NCBI GenBank assembly: GCA_947247005.1
Contig: OX365944.1
Span: forward strand, 5,530,501 to 5,594,500
Direction: 5' to 3'
DNA length: 64,000 nt
Source of the DNA: Spisula solida
Lineage: Eukaryota; Mollusca; Bivalvia; Venerida; Mactridae
This document shows positions 54,086-64,000 of this stretch, piece by piece (position 1 is the first letter of the stretch; each line of letters starts with the position of its first letter). A program made the translations under genes and the position numbers. The notes beneath the pieces are model-generated. The model was given only the letters and a program-made list of their open reading frames with translations, was not told the DNA's origin and did no database searches.

Positions 54086-55857
54086 GAGCGACTGCGGAAG
54101 CAATGAGGTTAGTTTGCCGATAGTATTCCTACCGGTGCATATGCAAATCTAAAGAATGCTATTTTTGACGTTTGTAAGTAAGTTATCAACAAAATTGTAC
54201 ATATATGGCCAAGGGGATCTGATTCTAGGGTATTTGACAAAGTGACCATTTATAGTACACGGTATGTGCGACAATATGACCGGATAAAACTGCAATTCTT
54301 GATTCATTTTTCAACTTCGTGAAATTTCCAGGTTCAAACACGGTTTTATTGACAAATACTATAAAACCAGACATGGTACCTGCACCGATGAACGCGGCAA
54401 TTCTAGCTGCATTGTATCCAACAAAAATTTAAACATAAAAACAATTTTCGCTATCAAACAGTCCGCAATCTTGGTGTGTCTCGACCGGCGCACGGAAAAA
54501 TCCGACCGGCGCAGTTACACGACAGTGCAGATAGTTGTCCAGATGCTGGTCGGGTTTGATGACATCCTGTGTCTTTGGTCTGCTTCAAAACCAATATCAT
54601 ACACATAATTTGAAGTATTACTAGTATTGATTATATTATTAAAACAGATTAAAGAGAGGTTTAGAAATTAATGATAGAACTTAAGTTATAAACATGCGTA
54701 TCATTGCTCATATTTGACTAAAAGCATATTTGCATGATATTCTAGACCGTCTCCAAACTTTTTGTCGGCACTGTAGGCACCTACGTTTCTTCAGCACCCA
54801 GTATACAGTCAATTTACATAGGCACATGTTCAAATTATCTGAGTATACCGTTAATAATGGCAGTCCTCTTTATATAGGATACATTCAGATCTTTTGAAGC
54901 CATCTTTATATAGGGTACACACAAATCATTTGAAACCATGTGCCTATGGAAGTTTACTGTATTTATCTATACTATTAATGATGCACGGCTGATCTCGTGT
55001 GTAGTTAGTCACACCCCCATCATGTAACGAACACATTCCACCGGTAATCAGTCAGTGATAACATCAAGTAACACCAGAAACCTGACAGACACTGCTTTAT
55101 TTGGTGATTGAGGAGATGGGTTTATGTTCATCCATTGCATGGACTTTATACCAAAGCTCGACCAAATTATTAATAAAGGGATTCAGTAGATGTCCAAATA
55201 TAACACATATGTCATCTATACAACTGATTTGAAATGTAAAAATATGTACATTTGTATTACCGGCTCTGTTTGTTTCTTTTTAAAGTACCTTAACCAATGA
55301 TAAATTCAAATATTTAAAACACTTAAGGCCTCCTGCCCGTACAATGACGAAAACACTGTGGCATAGTTCCGTTAAAATTGCTTATTTCAACACGAAGATA
55401 AATCATACACATGTAACCTTAAATCATGACGAATACCCATGAAAGTACCCTGTACTGATGACATTTTAACCAACTGCTCCATCGCCATTCAGACCTCTGA
55501 AATAGAAAGCACAGTTTTCGGCATAAGACAAATACTAAACGTAGTATTCAATTTAAGTAAGGTAGGATTAATCAACAACTTTGCAAAGACCAAGTAATGT
55601 CAAATAAGATCGTCGACTGTCACTACGCATAAACCCGTTACCAGAAAAGTAATGTTTAACAAACTACGTTTCCATAGAATTTGAATGTTCCGTTTTCTTC
55701 GTTTTTCAATTGAAGTACATTTTGTTGTAATAATATTTCAAGCAAACTAACAAAGAGCGCGCGGATAATCAATAGTTTGTATTTCCCGTAACGCTCATTA
55801 GAATACTAAAATCCATACTCGTGCATAAAGAACATGACACAAAACATCACCGTTGAC

Positions 55858-55982
55858 TTACTGTCTTTCACAAATAGGTTTGAAAGGTGCCACACAATCG
55901 GTGTCAACCCAATGGAACTGGGATGGTTGTAGGCAAACACAGTCTGAATTATGTGTACTGACATTCCCTTGTCGTGGTGAAC
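55858..55982 (-). CDS. C-type lectin copy 2, last exon
   Basis: Same length and phase as copy 1 (125 nt), reading SPRQGNVSTHNSDCVCLQ and HWVDTDCVAPFKPICERQ, then TAA. All ten differences from copy 1 fall in five replaced codons. Confidence 0.82.
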
Positions 55983-57646
55983 CTAGAAGAAAACAAACAA
56001 CATTGATAGGGTTGGTCACCTAGACCAGGGTAACTATGCAGAAAACTAACATCATTTACATGTAGTGCTTATGAAACATTAATATTCTTTCAAGGGCAGC
56101 CTCCTGTCTAGATATGTTTTACATTACAGGTCCAGTGGCTGAAATGTGCCCACTATCACCAAAATGTACACGTTCTGACAGGCTTAGTCGAGTGTGTCTC
56201 ATAATTGGTCTTGTTGCATTAACAGTGTGGTTCGGTACCCTCTTGTTGCGACAGCCGAGGGATCTAATGTGTTCAAACTTCGCAAAGCTAGGCAATGGCA
56301 CAATACCGGTTTGAATCCCTCTATTGGTGTACACTATTTGTACACGTATCTGGGCCGGTATTTATAAAGCATCTTAGTAGAAAACTAAGAATTTTCTTAC
56401 AATCTTAAAATTTCCTTCAATATATCAGCTAAATTATACAATTCTGATTATGAATTATTTACATACATTCTATGCATTATGTAGATAGCTACTATAATCA
56501 CTTAGGAAACATGAGCTATTCTTCAAATTGCAGGAAATATGCGCATTGTAAAGTTTTTACTTAAGTCAAAATATTTTAGTTTTCCACTAAGATGCTTTAT
56601 AAATACCAGCCCTGTTACTTACAATACATGTAGTTCGCATTGGTTTACATTTGTCAACGTAGTGATTTAAAACACGTTAAGTTTTACTCTTACAATCGGT
56701 GAATTCCAAATAAACTACTCGTACTCTCAGTTTGCGTTACAACGCTAGGAACAATCTCCATATTTTTTCACTTTTCAAAGGATTTTGACCGTGTGACAAT
56801 CCCGAATGGATTTAATATCGGACACGGAGTCGTCAGTAGTGTCTTAGTTGTGTTACACAGAGATATAAATACGAATAAAATAACAAGTAAGTATTGTTTG
56901 CTTTAAATAAATTTTAAAGCGATTTTGAACCCAACTTTACATAGGAAAGTGGAACACTGTATCAAAGTTAGTATAGTGAAGATTTGTCTCTTTTGCCTGG
57001 TAATACGAATATAATATAATTTAGCGTGGCCATGAAGTGGTGCACACAAATGTTCCGCTCGTGCTTTAAACTATTGTAGTGGACTGTTGCTGTATTTTAT
57101 ATCATTTTTATGATATTGTTGTTCACATGACTGAGGAAAGTTATTATAACAAATTCTTCTACCTCCTAACCAGTCAGTATACTTTGGTGCAGTATCTGTA
57201 TCAATCCATCTGTATTCTCCCTCTATGTCTTGATCGTTAAGTCCAATCCACCAGGGGTAGGCTACAAGAACCAAACATAACAGATGGTTACATGTATATC
57301 GTTTCTAGATTTTTTTAATTAATTATTCATTTGAAAGTTTTCGTTACCATTCATTTTCAAGTTGACCAAACTAGATTATAAACTAAGCAATTGAATGCAG
57401 GGGATGGCCATAGCCCGTGCATATTTAATTAAAACCAGCATGGCCAACCCCACAATCCGGACTGGGTTTCTATTTATTGTTCCTTATTATCTTATAAAAT
57501 AACAGGTGCATTTTATGTATAATATTTTGATGACCGTTGTTAATACTTTACTTACGTATCAGATGGGTCAGTGCACTACTTAGGAAGTTTCGTTCATGTA
57601 CGTTATCCACGTGCGCCAAATATGCGCTGTGTTGCGTGCAAAAATG
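55858..57646 (-). CDS. C-type lectin domain gene, copy 2 (gene span, partial)
   Basis: Paralogue of copy 1 on the same strand. Exons: 57556-57646, 57163-57261 and 55858-55982; they join in phase and end with a TAA. The compact 1.2-kb intron before the last exon shows the ancestral layout without the copy 1 insertions. Relative to copy 1, five residues of the last exon, one of the WIGL exon and about five of the first exon differ. No signal-peptide exon or N-terminal fold exon was found between 57.65 kb and the window end, so upstream exons either lie beyond 64 kb or are lost. No premature stop in what remains. Function is inferred only from the domain. Confidence 0.62.
57163..57261 (-). CDS. 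C-type lectin copy 2, WIGL exon
   Basis: 99 nt, identical to copy 1 except one base (Gln to Lys, TAPKYTDW). Acceptor gttcttgtag, donor GGAG|gtagaa. Confidence 0.85.
57556..57646 (-). CDS. C-type lectin copy 2, exon before WIGL
   Basis: 91 nt encoding HFCTQHSAYLAHVDNVHERN and FLSSALTHLI. Differs from copy 1 at 11 bases, five of them silent. Acceptor catttgtttcag, donor gtaagt. Confidence 0.82.
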
Positions 57647-57842
57647 CTGAAACAAATGAAAGATATGCGAAATAAACTACACCTATACCTAAATCAAATA
57701 GATAATAATAATTATATACTATTTCCTAACAACCATTTCAAGGTTCAAACTTTTGCTGACTGTAAATTTATACGTTGTAATTAATTTTGACGGTTGATTT
57801 CACCATGAAGACCTCAGATCTCACCAAACGGACACATAAAGG

Positions 57843-59075
57843 CAATACTAATAATAATTATAATACGTTTATTTAGAGAAGGTAACATGTACAGACATAT
57901 GCAACAGACAAATACACATATATCTTAGTTTAAACATGGCCTTCTATTAAAACAAACAACAACAAAACATGTTATTTTGGCAATCACTCAAAGTACACAT
58001 ATACTATAAGTAAACATTATATAAATAACACATAGCTTCAAGGGTGACAGTAAAAATGTCAGCCTGAGGAAAGTACTGTTACCCAAGGCCGAAGATCTTT
58101 TTTGTATCTTCATTTAGAAAATAACTTATCTTCTTAAACAGGGCAATCTTATTATTTATTTTAGAACATACCTTTTAAGCTGTAAATTCCATGACAACAC
58201 ATTGTCTACATAGATACCTAGTATCTTTTGAACAGTTACATTTTTTATATATGAGTCCCCTATTTTCAATTCCAGATGTAAGTCTGGTTGATTTCTTAAT
58301 CTTTGTTTGATACATGTAGTTATTATCATACAGTTTTTTTGTTGGAAGAAGTAACATATCGTTTTTTTGATACCAGTTAATAACAGCGTTTAAGTTTCTT
58401 TGAAGTTTGTTTTGTAGGATATGTATGACATTGTCAAATTCATAGAGGGTAGAATCGTCTGCATATAAATCAATATTGCATGTTTCAGATTCAAATGTAA
58501 TATCGTTTATACATTCTCGTTCGCCAGAGTATTCTTCACCTGTGATATCAGTCTGGGAACTTGACTAACCACTGATGTATGAGGATGTGTTTATATAAAG
58601 GAGAAATAAAAGTGGTCCAATGATAGAACCCTGAGGATCTTCTGATATATTTTTAAGTTTCTTCGAAGTCTGATTATCAGATTTGATAACTTGAAATCTA
58701 TTCGATAAATAAGATTCAAATATTTTGATAGATTGTCTAGAACAATGGTACAGTTCAAGTTTATGTAAGAGGATTTTATGATCAAAGATCAAATGCTTTC
58801 CTTAAATCCAAAAAACAGTACCGATGTATTTTCCAGAATCTATATCGTCCAATTTGGACAGTATGTCATGAATATTTCGGACGGAATCCCGACTGGGTTA
58901 AATGAATTATGTCAGTTGACTTGAAATAATTTTGAAGTTGAGCTGCAATGTGCCGTTCAAATATGTTTGACAGCGTTGATAAAATAGATATTAGTCGATA
59001 CTTATTGGGGATCCACCTATAAAAAGCCCATTGGACTAGTTTCAACTGTAACATGGGGACTGAAGACTAGTTTTA
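57843..59075 (-). mobile_element. LINE, 5'-truncated and frameshifted
   Basis: Runs from ~59075 down to a tail at 57843. Reading on the - strand gives NKYRLISILSTLSNIFERHI (58.9-59.05 kb), KYIGTVF..DLRKAFD (58.8 kb), DHKILLHKLELYHCS and GPLLFLLYIN (58.6-58.8 kb), then the polymerase core DLYADDSTLYEF (58.45 kb) and ILGIYVDNVLSWNLQ (58.18 kb). The order is that of a LINE reverse transcriptase; several frameshifts separate the pieces. Confidence 0.85.
58175..59054 (-). pseudogene. LINE reverse transcriptase, broken
   Basis: Copies RNA into DNA during LINE insertion when intact. The catalytic YADD (near 58470) and the upstream AFD motif (near 58800) are visible, but the frame shifts at least near 58800, 58560 and 58250, so this copy is dead. 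Jockey/CR1/L2-like by motif wording; the clade is not certain. Confidence 0.8.
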
Positions 59076-59079
59076 GCTA

Positions 59080-60008
59080 AGAAAAAGTATTACAAAGATT
59101 AAGAATAACAGTAAATGGTAATATCATGCAGGTGCACAAATATTGTTTGACGACAGAAAACAAAAATAATACATTGTATAAGTAATTGGATAAGTGATGA
59201 ATTGTCGCAAACAATGAAAAAATAAAAACTACACTGAGCTCTAATTCCACACTCTACAGCTGCATTATCAACGAACCAAATATGGTATGAATAGCGCAAC
59301 AGAATAAGATAGGGGATGAAAGAAAAATCGACAGATATGGTCTCGCATCTGGGCGGGAAATTTGTATGGAAAAGGGTTGTTAACGATAGACGCAGACTAT
59401 TAAGTTGTAGATATGTGGTTAATTTATTGACACAACGTCGATCGATACTTATAACATGAGGCGCTAGAAAATAAAATAACACGCTAGCAACTAAAACTAC
59501 ACAAAGTCAAAATTACATATACTTAAACTCTAGCTGCATACGGACTGGATGTGGTACGAGAAGCGCGTACGATTCAGAAAGGGGACGAAACACAAATAAC
59601 CGATATGTTCTCGATCTCGGCGCGAAATGTGTCAAGAAAAGGGTTGTTCTAACAATAGACGCAAACTATTTAGCTGAAGATATGAGTTAATTTTCGATCA
59701 ATACTTATAACAAATGCGAAAAATTGTATATAGTGAAAACAATCACACATTATAATAGAAGTCTAAACTGCTATATGAACGTTATGAAACCAAACAGTGT
59801 AAATTTCGTCTTCTCAACCGTTTACTTTAACAGTGACATTTGTATCACCACTCATTTTTCCTCATTACTCATTTTACAGCGCGTAGGAATTTATTCGCAC
59901 AAATACATTAATTCCCAGGAACAAATATTCCAAAATAACATGCAATAACGAAGAAATAAAATATAATTTAATTGCTAGCGACAAATACATCTTTAAAAAG
60001 ATTGTTAT
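59080..60008. other. No supported feature
   Basis: AT-rich sequence between the broken LINE and the fold-back element. It contains an imperfect direct duplication of a gaaaaatcgacagatatggt-like block (59318-59400 and 59585-59660: ...atat.gtctcg.(a)tct.gg...gaaaagggttgtt..aacaatagacgca). No gene. Confidence 0.5.
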
Positions 60009-60016
60009 GTTTTTTG

Positions 60017-61466
60017 CACGCATGTTAATTAAATGTATATGACACACTATATTAACGTATGTAAAAGGTGTAAATATGCTGCCGCTTACACATATCGATA
60101 GGCCGATTAACAATGTTACCGCGTTAAGCGTAAAACGCACTAGTCAAATTCTACCCTGCTTTATGTAAGACCTCATAATTTTCGTATCTATTATCCGATT
60201 TTAAATATTTAAAGTTTGTAATGAAGCAGAGATATATGTCTGTCTTTTAATACAACATTCATCACGATACCCTAGTTATTAAATCCACGGCGACGAGTAA
60301 GAATCCGTTCCGCGTAAAAGTAAGTTTAAAATATCCCGTTTTTTACCAAATAAAAATTCAATCAACGGTCGAAAATCATCAAACATTAATCTAATTTTCG
60401 ATCGATTGTGTTCATTAAAGCTTGTTTTAAAAGCTTATACTGTAAGGTTTTATAAAATGTTAAAACTTATTTTTAAAGCATTTGCGAGTTGTCGACCGCC
60501 AACGAAATAAAACAGAACGGACGTATTCATAATAATGTTTGATGTAAACTACGCCGACCATTGATCATCTTTTGTGGCGATTTTTTCAAAGGCTAGCGTC
60601 ATGGTTCGTAATTTAATGCAACCAATACCTCTCAAAATGCATTTAATAGCAGGTTATATTGTAAATAATCGCCATTTTATAATTAACATTCGGCAATAAG
60701 TCCGCAAGTTCAATACAGCTACCAAAAAAAATAGTCCCGCATCGTGACAAAAATCACTATTTTTGACTCCATTCTGTAAAGACAGAACCAATAGAAACCA
60801 GAAAAAAGTACAACCAGTACCTCAAAACGTATTTAATCTCACACTTTAAACAAGTTTCAATCAAAAATATGTTTTCAATTAGCGCATGGAAGGTGTGCAG
60901 GTGCCCGTTTCACACGCGTTTCGACGTGATTCCGCCATTTTGAAAATTTATTTGCAATAATTAGTACATAAATGCACGAAGTTTAATCAAATCGTTGGCG
61001 GTCGACAACTCACAAATTCTTTATAAATAAGTTTTACATTTTATAAAACCTTAAAGTATTAGCTTTTAAAACAAGTTTTAATGAACAAAATCGATCGAAA
61101 ATTAAATTCATATTTGATGATTTTCGAACGTTGGTTGTATTTTTATTTGGTAAAAAAAGAGGTATTTTAAACTTACTTTTACGCGGAACGGATTCTTACT
61201 CGTCGCCGTGGATTTAATAATAAGGGTATCGTGATGAATGTTGTATTAAAAGACAGACATATATCTCTGCTTCATTACAAGCTTTAAATATTTAAAATCG
61301 GATAACAGATACGAAAATTATGAGGTCTTACATAAAGCAGGGTAGAATTTGACTAGTGCGTTTTACGCTTAACGCGGTAACATTGTTTATCGGCCGATCG
61401 ATATGTGTAAGCGGCAGCATATTTACGTTAATATAGAGTGTCATATACATTTAATTAACATGCGTG
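60017..61466. mobile_element. 1450-bp fold-back transposon, ~480-bp inverted arms, 8-bp target duplication
   Basis: GTTTTTTG flanks both ends (60009-60016 and 61467-61474). The element starts CACGCATGTTAATTAA and ends with the exact inverse. Left arm 60017-60506 and right arm ~60994-61466 pair almost throughout, from the outer cacgcatg to the inner gagttgtcgaccgccaacg. The ~490-bp middle has no supported gene. The 8-bp duplication fits hAT-like movement, but the ends are not the usual hAT CAG/TAG. Confidence 0.88.
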
Positions 61467-61675
61467 GTTTTTTGGTTGGATTGGCTGGAACTCATTTCTT
61501 ACTCGGATAAATCCCCCAAGTAATAAAATCACTTTAGGAAAATGTTCCAGGAATCAAATGATAAGTTTCAGTGAGCTACAAGTTTTGTTATTCGGTTTAT
61601 ATATGCATAATATAAACTAACATACGTATACAAATTGGCGAGTTATTTGTATTGACTATAGCACTCTTATAGATG

Positions 61676-62062
61676 TGCATGAAGTTGACAGCCTAGCAGC
61701 GTGGAATTTGCAGCCTGGCAGCCTGAAGTTGGCAGCCTAGCAGCCTGACAACCAAGCAGCATAGCAGCGTGAAGTTGCAACCTAGCAGCCTGGCTGCCTA
61801 GCAGCGTGATGTTGGCAGCCCGGCAGCCCGGCAGCGTAAAGTTGACAGCCAAGCAGCCTAACAGCGTGAAGTTGACAGACCAGCAACCTGGCAGCGTGAA
61901 GTTGATTGTCTGATTAGCGTGAACTTGTCAGTTAGCAGCGGCAAGTTGGCAGCCTGGTAGCCTAGCAACATAGCAGCGTGAAGTTGGCAGCTAACAGCAT
62001 GTAGCTGGCGGCATAGCAGCCTAAATGTGTGAAGTTGGTGGACTGCTAGGCCGCTAGTCAGC
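61676..62062. repeat. Minisatellite of GCAGCCTAGCAGCGTGAAGTTG type
   Basis: Short units built from gcagcc(t/c)(a/g)gca and gcgtgaagttg in variable order, about 20 units or half-units. It ends with an inverted stretch (agtcagccaactttacg) near 62055. The open frame across it reflects the repeat only. Confidence 0.85.
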
Positions 62063-62730
62063 CAACTTTACGCACATCTCTTGTAAAGTGCTGAATTATA
62101 TGTATTTATAATATAAGTACAATGACATGCGGGTATGATACTGCTATATAAATAATGTCTAAAACTACATACATGTGCTTCAGTGTATGGCAATTTCTGG
62201 TCGAATGCAAACATATAACACGAGCCTTGAAACGGTACCCAATTGTCTGGACATAGTGTGTGACCAGTTATCTCTGTAATATAAATAAGATGAACTAAGG
62301 CACAGTCTATTTGGGGATTTAATTAGATATTGCATGAATGCTCAGCAATATTTTCAGATACACTGAGTAAATTATACTTTTGAAAGTAAAAGAATAATCA
62401 GAGATAATGTTCAGCTATTAGTTAAAATAGTCTGCCTTTGATTATATGTCCATTGCTGAATTTTCAAATTATTTTTCTCATAAAATAATGTCTTTATTAC
62501 TATCATAATATAATATACCAAGGAAAACCGTTTGTTTGCATCGAATCGATGCATGATTGTAGCCTTCCTTTAATACCATTCTTGATAATAAGACCATTTT
62601 GATATTAATAATACGATGATCATCCCATTTACTTTTGTTCTATATTCAAAAGGATGATAACAATTAGACAGGGAATGTCATTCGTGACACGTCCACCATT
62701 TCCGCTATTGCGGTATTAACGCACCATTGC

Positions 62731-62892
62731 ACATCGGCACGTAAAAGAACCAGGGATGCTTCTGAAACTGGGGCATCTTCTGTAGCATGCACTATCCCCC
62801 AAACACTAAAGGGACTAACCTCTTCTGGGGGCCTCGCCCATATGGATTTCCGGTGACGAGGATAAATAAAAGCAAATAAACAAACACGAGGG
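62731..62892 (+). mobile_element. 3' part of the same SINE in copy 2
   Basis: Equivalent to 46753-46907. The head and about 200 bp around it are missing: caccattgc joins directly to acatcggcacg. The right-hand target duplication survives as acgagggaaggtaa. Confidence 0.8.
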
Positions 62893-63367
62893 AAGGTAAT
62901 TCTAAGCAGACACACCAGTAGACGAAATACACAAAACAGGAACACACGAACAACTCAGATTCCAAGTAAAAGTCGGTTCTAAAGACAATCATAAAAATAC
63001 AACTTGAAGTATAAATACCATGCACTTTGCAAGGATCCCAAGACGGTCATAGTAATCATGCGAGTTATTGCTGTAACACCTAAAATTGCTAAATGTTGAG
63101 TTTCATAATTGAGTTTGAGATCCATACTTACTTGAATTATCTCATTATCCGGGGGCTTACTAATCAATAAATAGTGTTTTAATACCATACACTAAGTACT
63201 GTGTACATGTACATGAGAGATAATATCCTACGTAATGTAATCCCTCGTCGTGTTGACTATTTTAATAAAATGTCTGGCAAAATGGTAACATCGGTAATTT
63301 TCCGTGTTCTCTAGTATTGTGATTGTGAACAGAATGTCGAATGAGAAGGCTCTGTACGGACATTTGC

Positions 63368-64000
63368 AGTAAAACCTTGTTATCTCGAGGACCCATCGGG
63401 ACAAGCCAAATGCTCGAGTTAAGCCAGTTGCTCGAAATATAAGAAGTCGATTGTGAATGGTTGGTATGACTAAGTGTAACTGTGTTTATAATGAAAACAC
63501 GTTTGATACATGCATTTGGTTGTAACTACCACTATTTTCATTGTTTATTTATCAAGTCTATACGCAATTCAAATCGTGTGGACATTTGCCGATTTTAACA
63601 AATTGCATATGAATGTTGTAATGAATCCTTTTACATTAAATATCAGACTCCATTTAACGGTTGTAATAAAAGTTCAGCGCATAGTGTTGATTTTATTGAC
63701 ATTTAGTTTTCTAGTTTACAAAGTCGGGGCTGGGTTAGGTTTAGCGTTAGTTTACAAAGTCGACGAAGTTTTTATTCTGCAAGGTCGTTTGATAAGAATT
63801 GGATTTAATCGCGGACTTGATTTACTTCACTTATTCAGTATCGGACACATGAAATTGTACTGTACGTAAGTCTACTTTCGAAGGTTTTCATGAAATACGG
63901 AATAGGAAAACAATTTGAAATTAATTTTACTTGCAATTTTATAACGAACGGCGCATAAATATTTAAGATTATACATGTATGTCGGTTTATCTTAAGATAA
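63368..64000. other. Unique sequence past the duplication, with one transposon end
   Basis: gcagtaaaaccttgttatct followed by cgaggacccatcgggac (63366-63405) resembles a common terminal motif of dispersed animal repeats; a partner end is not in the window. The remainder, including a 119-codon frame at 63510-63869, shows no recognisable product. Confidence 0.4.

Larger units (their letters stand above)
47372..54537. other. Spacer between the two lectin duplications
   Basis: Contains the probable lectin signal exon (48.1 kb), three inverted-repeat elements (48819, 49356, 50777), the 52.2-kb repeat and the TTCGG cluster. Outside these (for example 50.98-52.2 and 52.75-53.5 kb) I see only AT-rich DNA without supported features. 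Confidence 0.6.
54538..63367. repeat. Segmental duplication, copy 2 (C-type lectin unit)
   Basis: Counterpart of 32326-47371. It lacks the 7.8-kb LINE insertion and the 1.2-kb insert of copy 1, and the first part of the SINE. It gains the material at 57.9-62.1 kb, or copy 1 lost it. The right-hand match stops at 63367 (cggacattt in both copies). Confidence 0.9.

Noticed and set aside
63510..63869. 119-codon frame on the + strand
   Set aside because: Hydrophobic, unrecognised, without splice or promoter support; open by chance in AT-rich DNA as far as I can tell.

Overview
The window is nuclear DNA from an animal, most likely a bivalve mollusc. It is AT-rich, genes are split by GT-AG introns, and the transposon and SINE load (tRNA-headed SINEs, short inverted-repeat elements, AGGTCA-rich repeats) is of the type seen in bivalves. 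The species cannot be named from this sequence.

Left third (1-25 kb). One well-conserved gene, CNOT3 (CCR4-NOT complex subunit 3), runs on the + strand. I placed 17 coding exons from 3496 to the stop at 24149. Together they encode about 758 residues, from residue ~10 of the protein to its natural end; only the first coding exon (about eight residues) lies upstream of the window. All exon phases join without a break. The introns hold many small mobile elements, SINEs and minisatellites. A probable polyadenylation signal is at 24947.

Middle (25-32.3 kb). No gene was found; there are minisatellites, hairpins and inverted-repeat elements.

Right half (32.3-64 kb). A segment carrying a C-type lectin gene on the - strand is present twice: copy 1 at about 32.3-47.4 kb and copy 2 at about 54.5-63.4 kb. 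Each copy keeps three exons of the lectin fold. Copy 1 also has a probable signal-peptide exon at 48.1 kb. The exon for the first third of the fold was not found for either copy, so both may be partial or dead. The copies differ by large insertions. Copy 1 took up a LINE (10-bp target duplication, empty site visible in copy 2). That LINE was then split by a 6.7-kb insert holding another LINE end, a degenerate tandem array, a short thioesterase-like exon and a cysteine-rich reading frame. Copy 2 holds a broken LINE, a 1450-bp fold-back element with ~480-bp inverted arms and an 8-bp target duplication, and a minisatellite. The spacer between the copies (47.4-54.5 kb) holds three inverted-repeat elements and an odd fold-back-like cluster of TTCGG/CCGAA motifs.

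No CRISPR array, operon or microbial-type system is present. The points most worth checking are the amino-acid-changing divergence of the lectin C-terminal exon against nearly identical flanking DNA, the layered insertion history of copy 1, the gene-like pieces inside the 6.7-kb insert, and several structurally complete transposons with visible target duplications.
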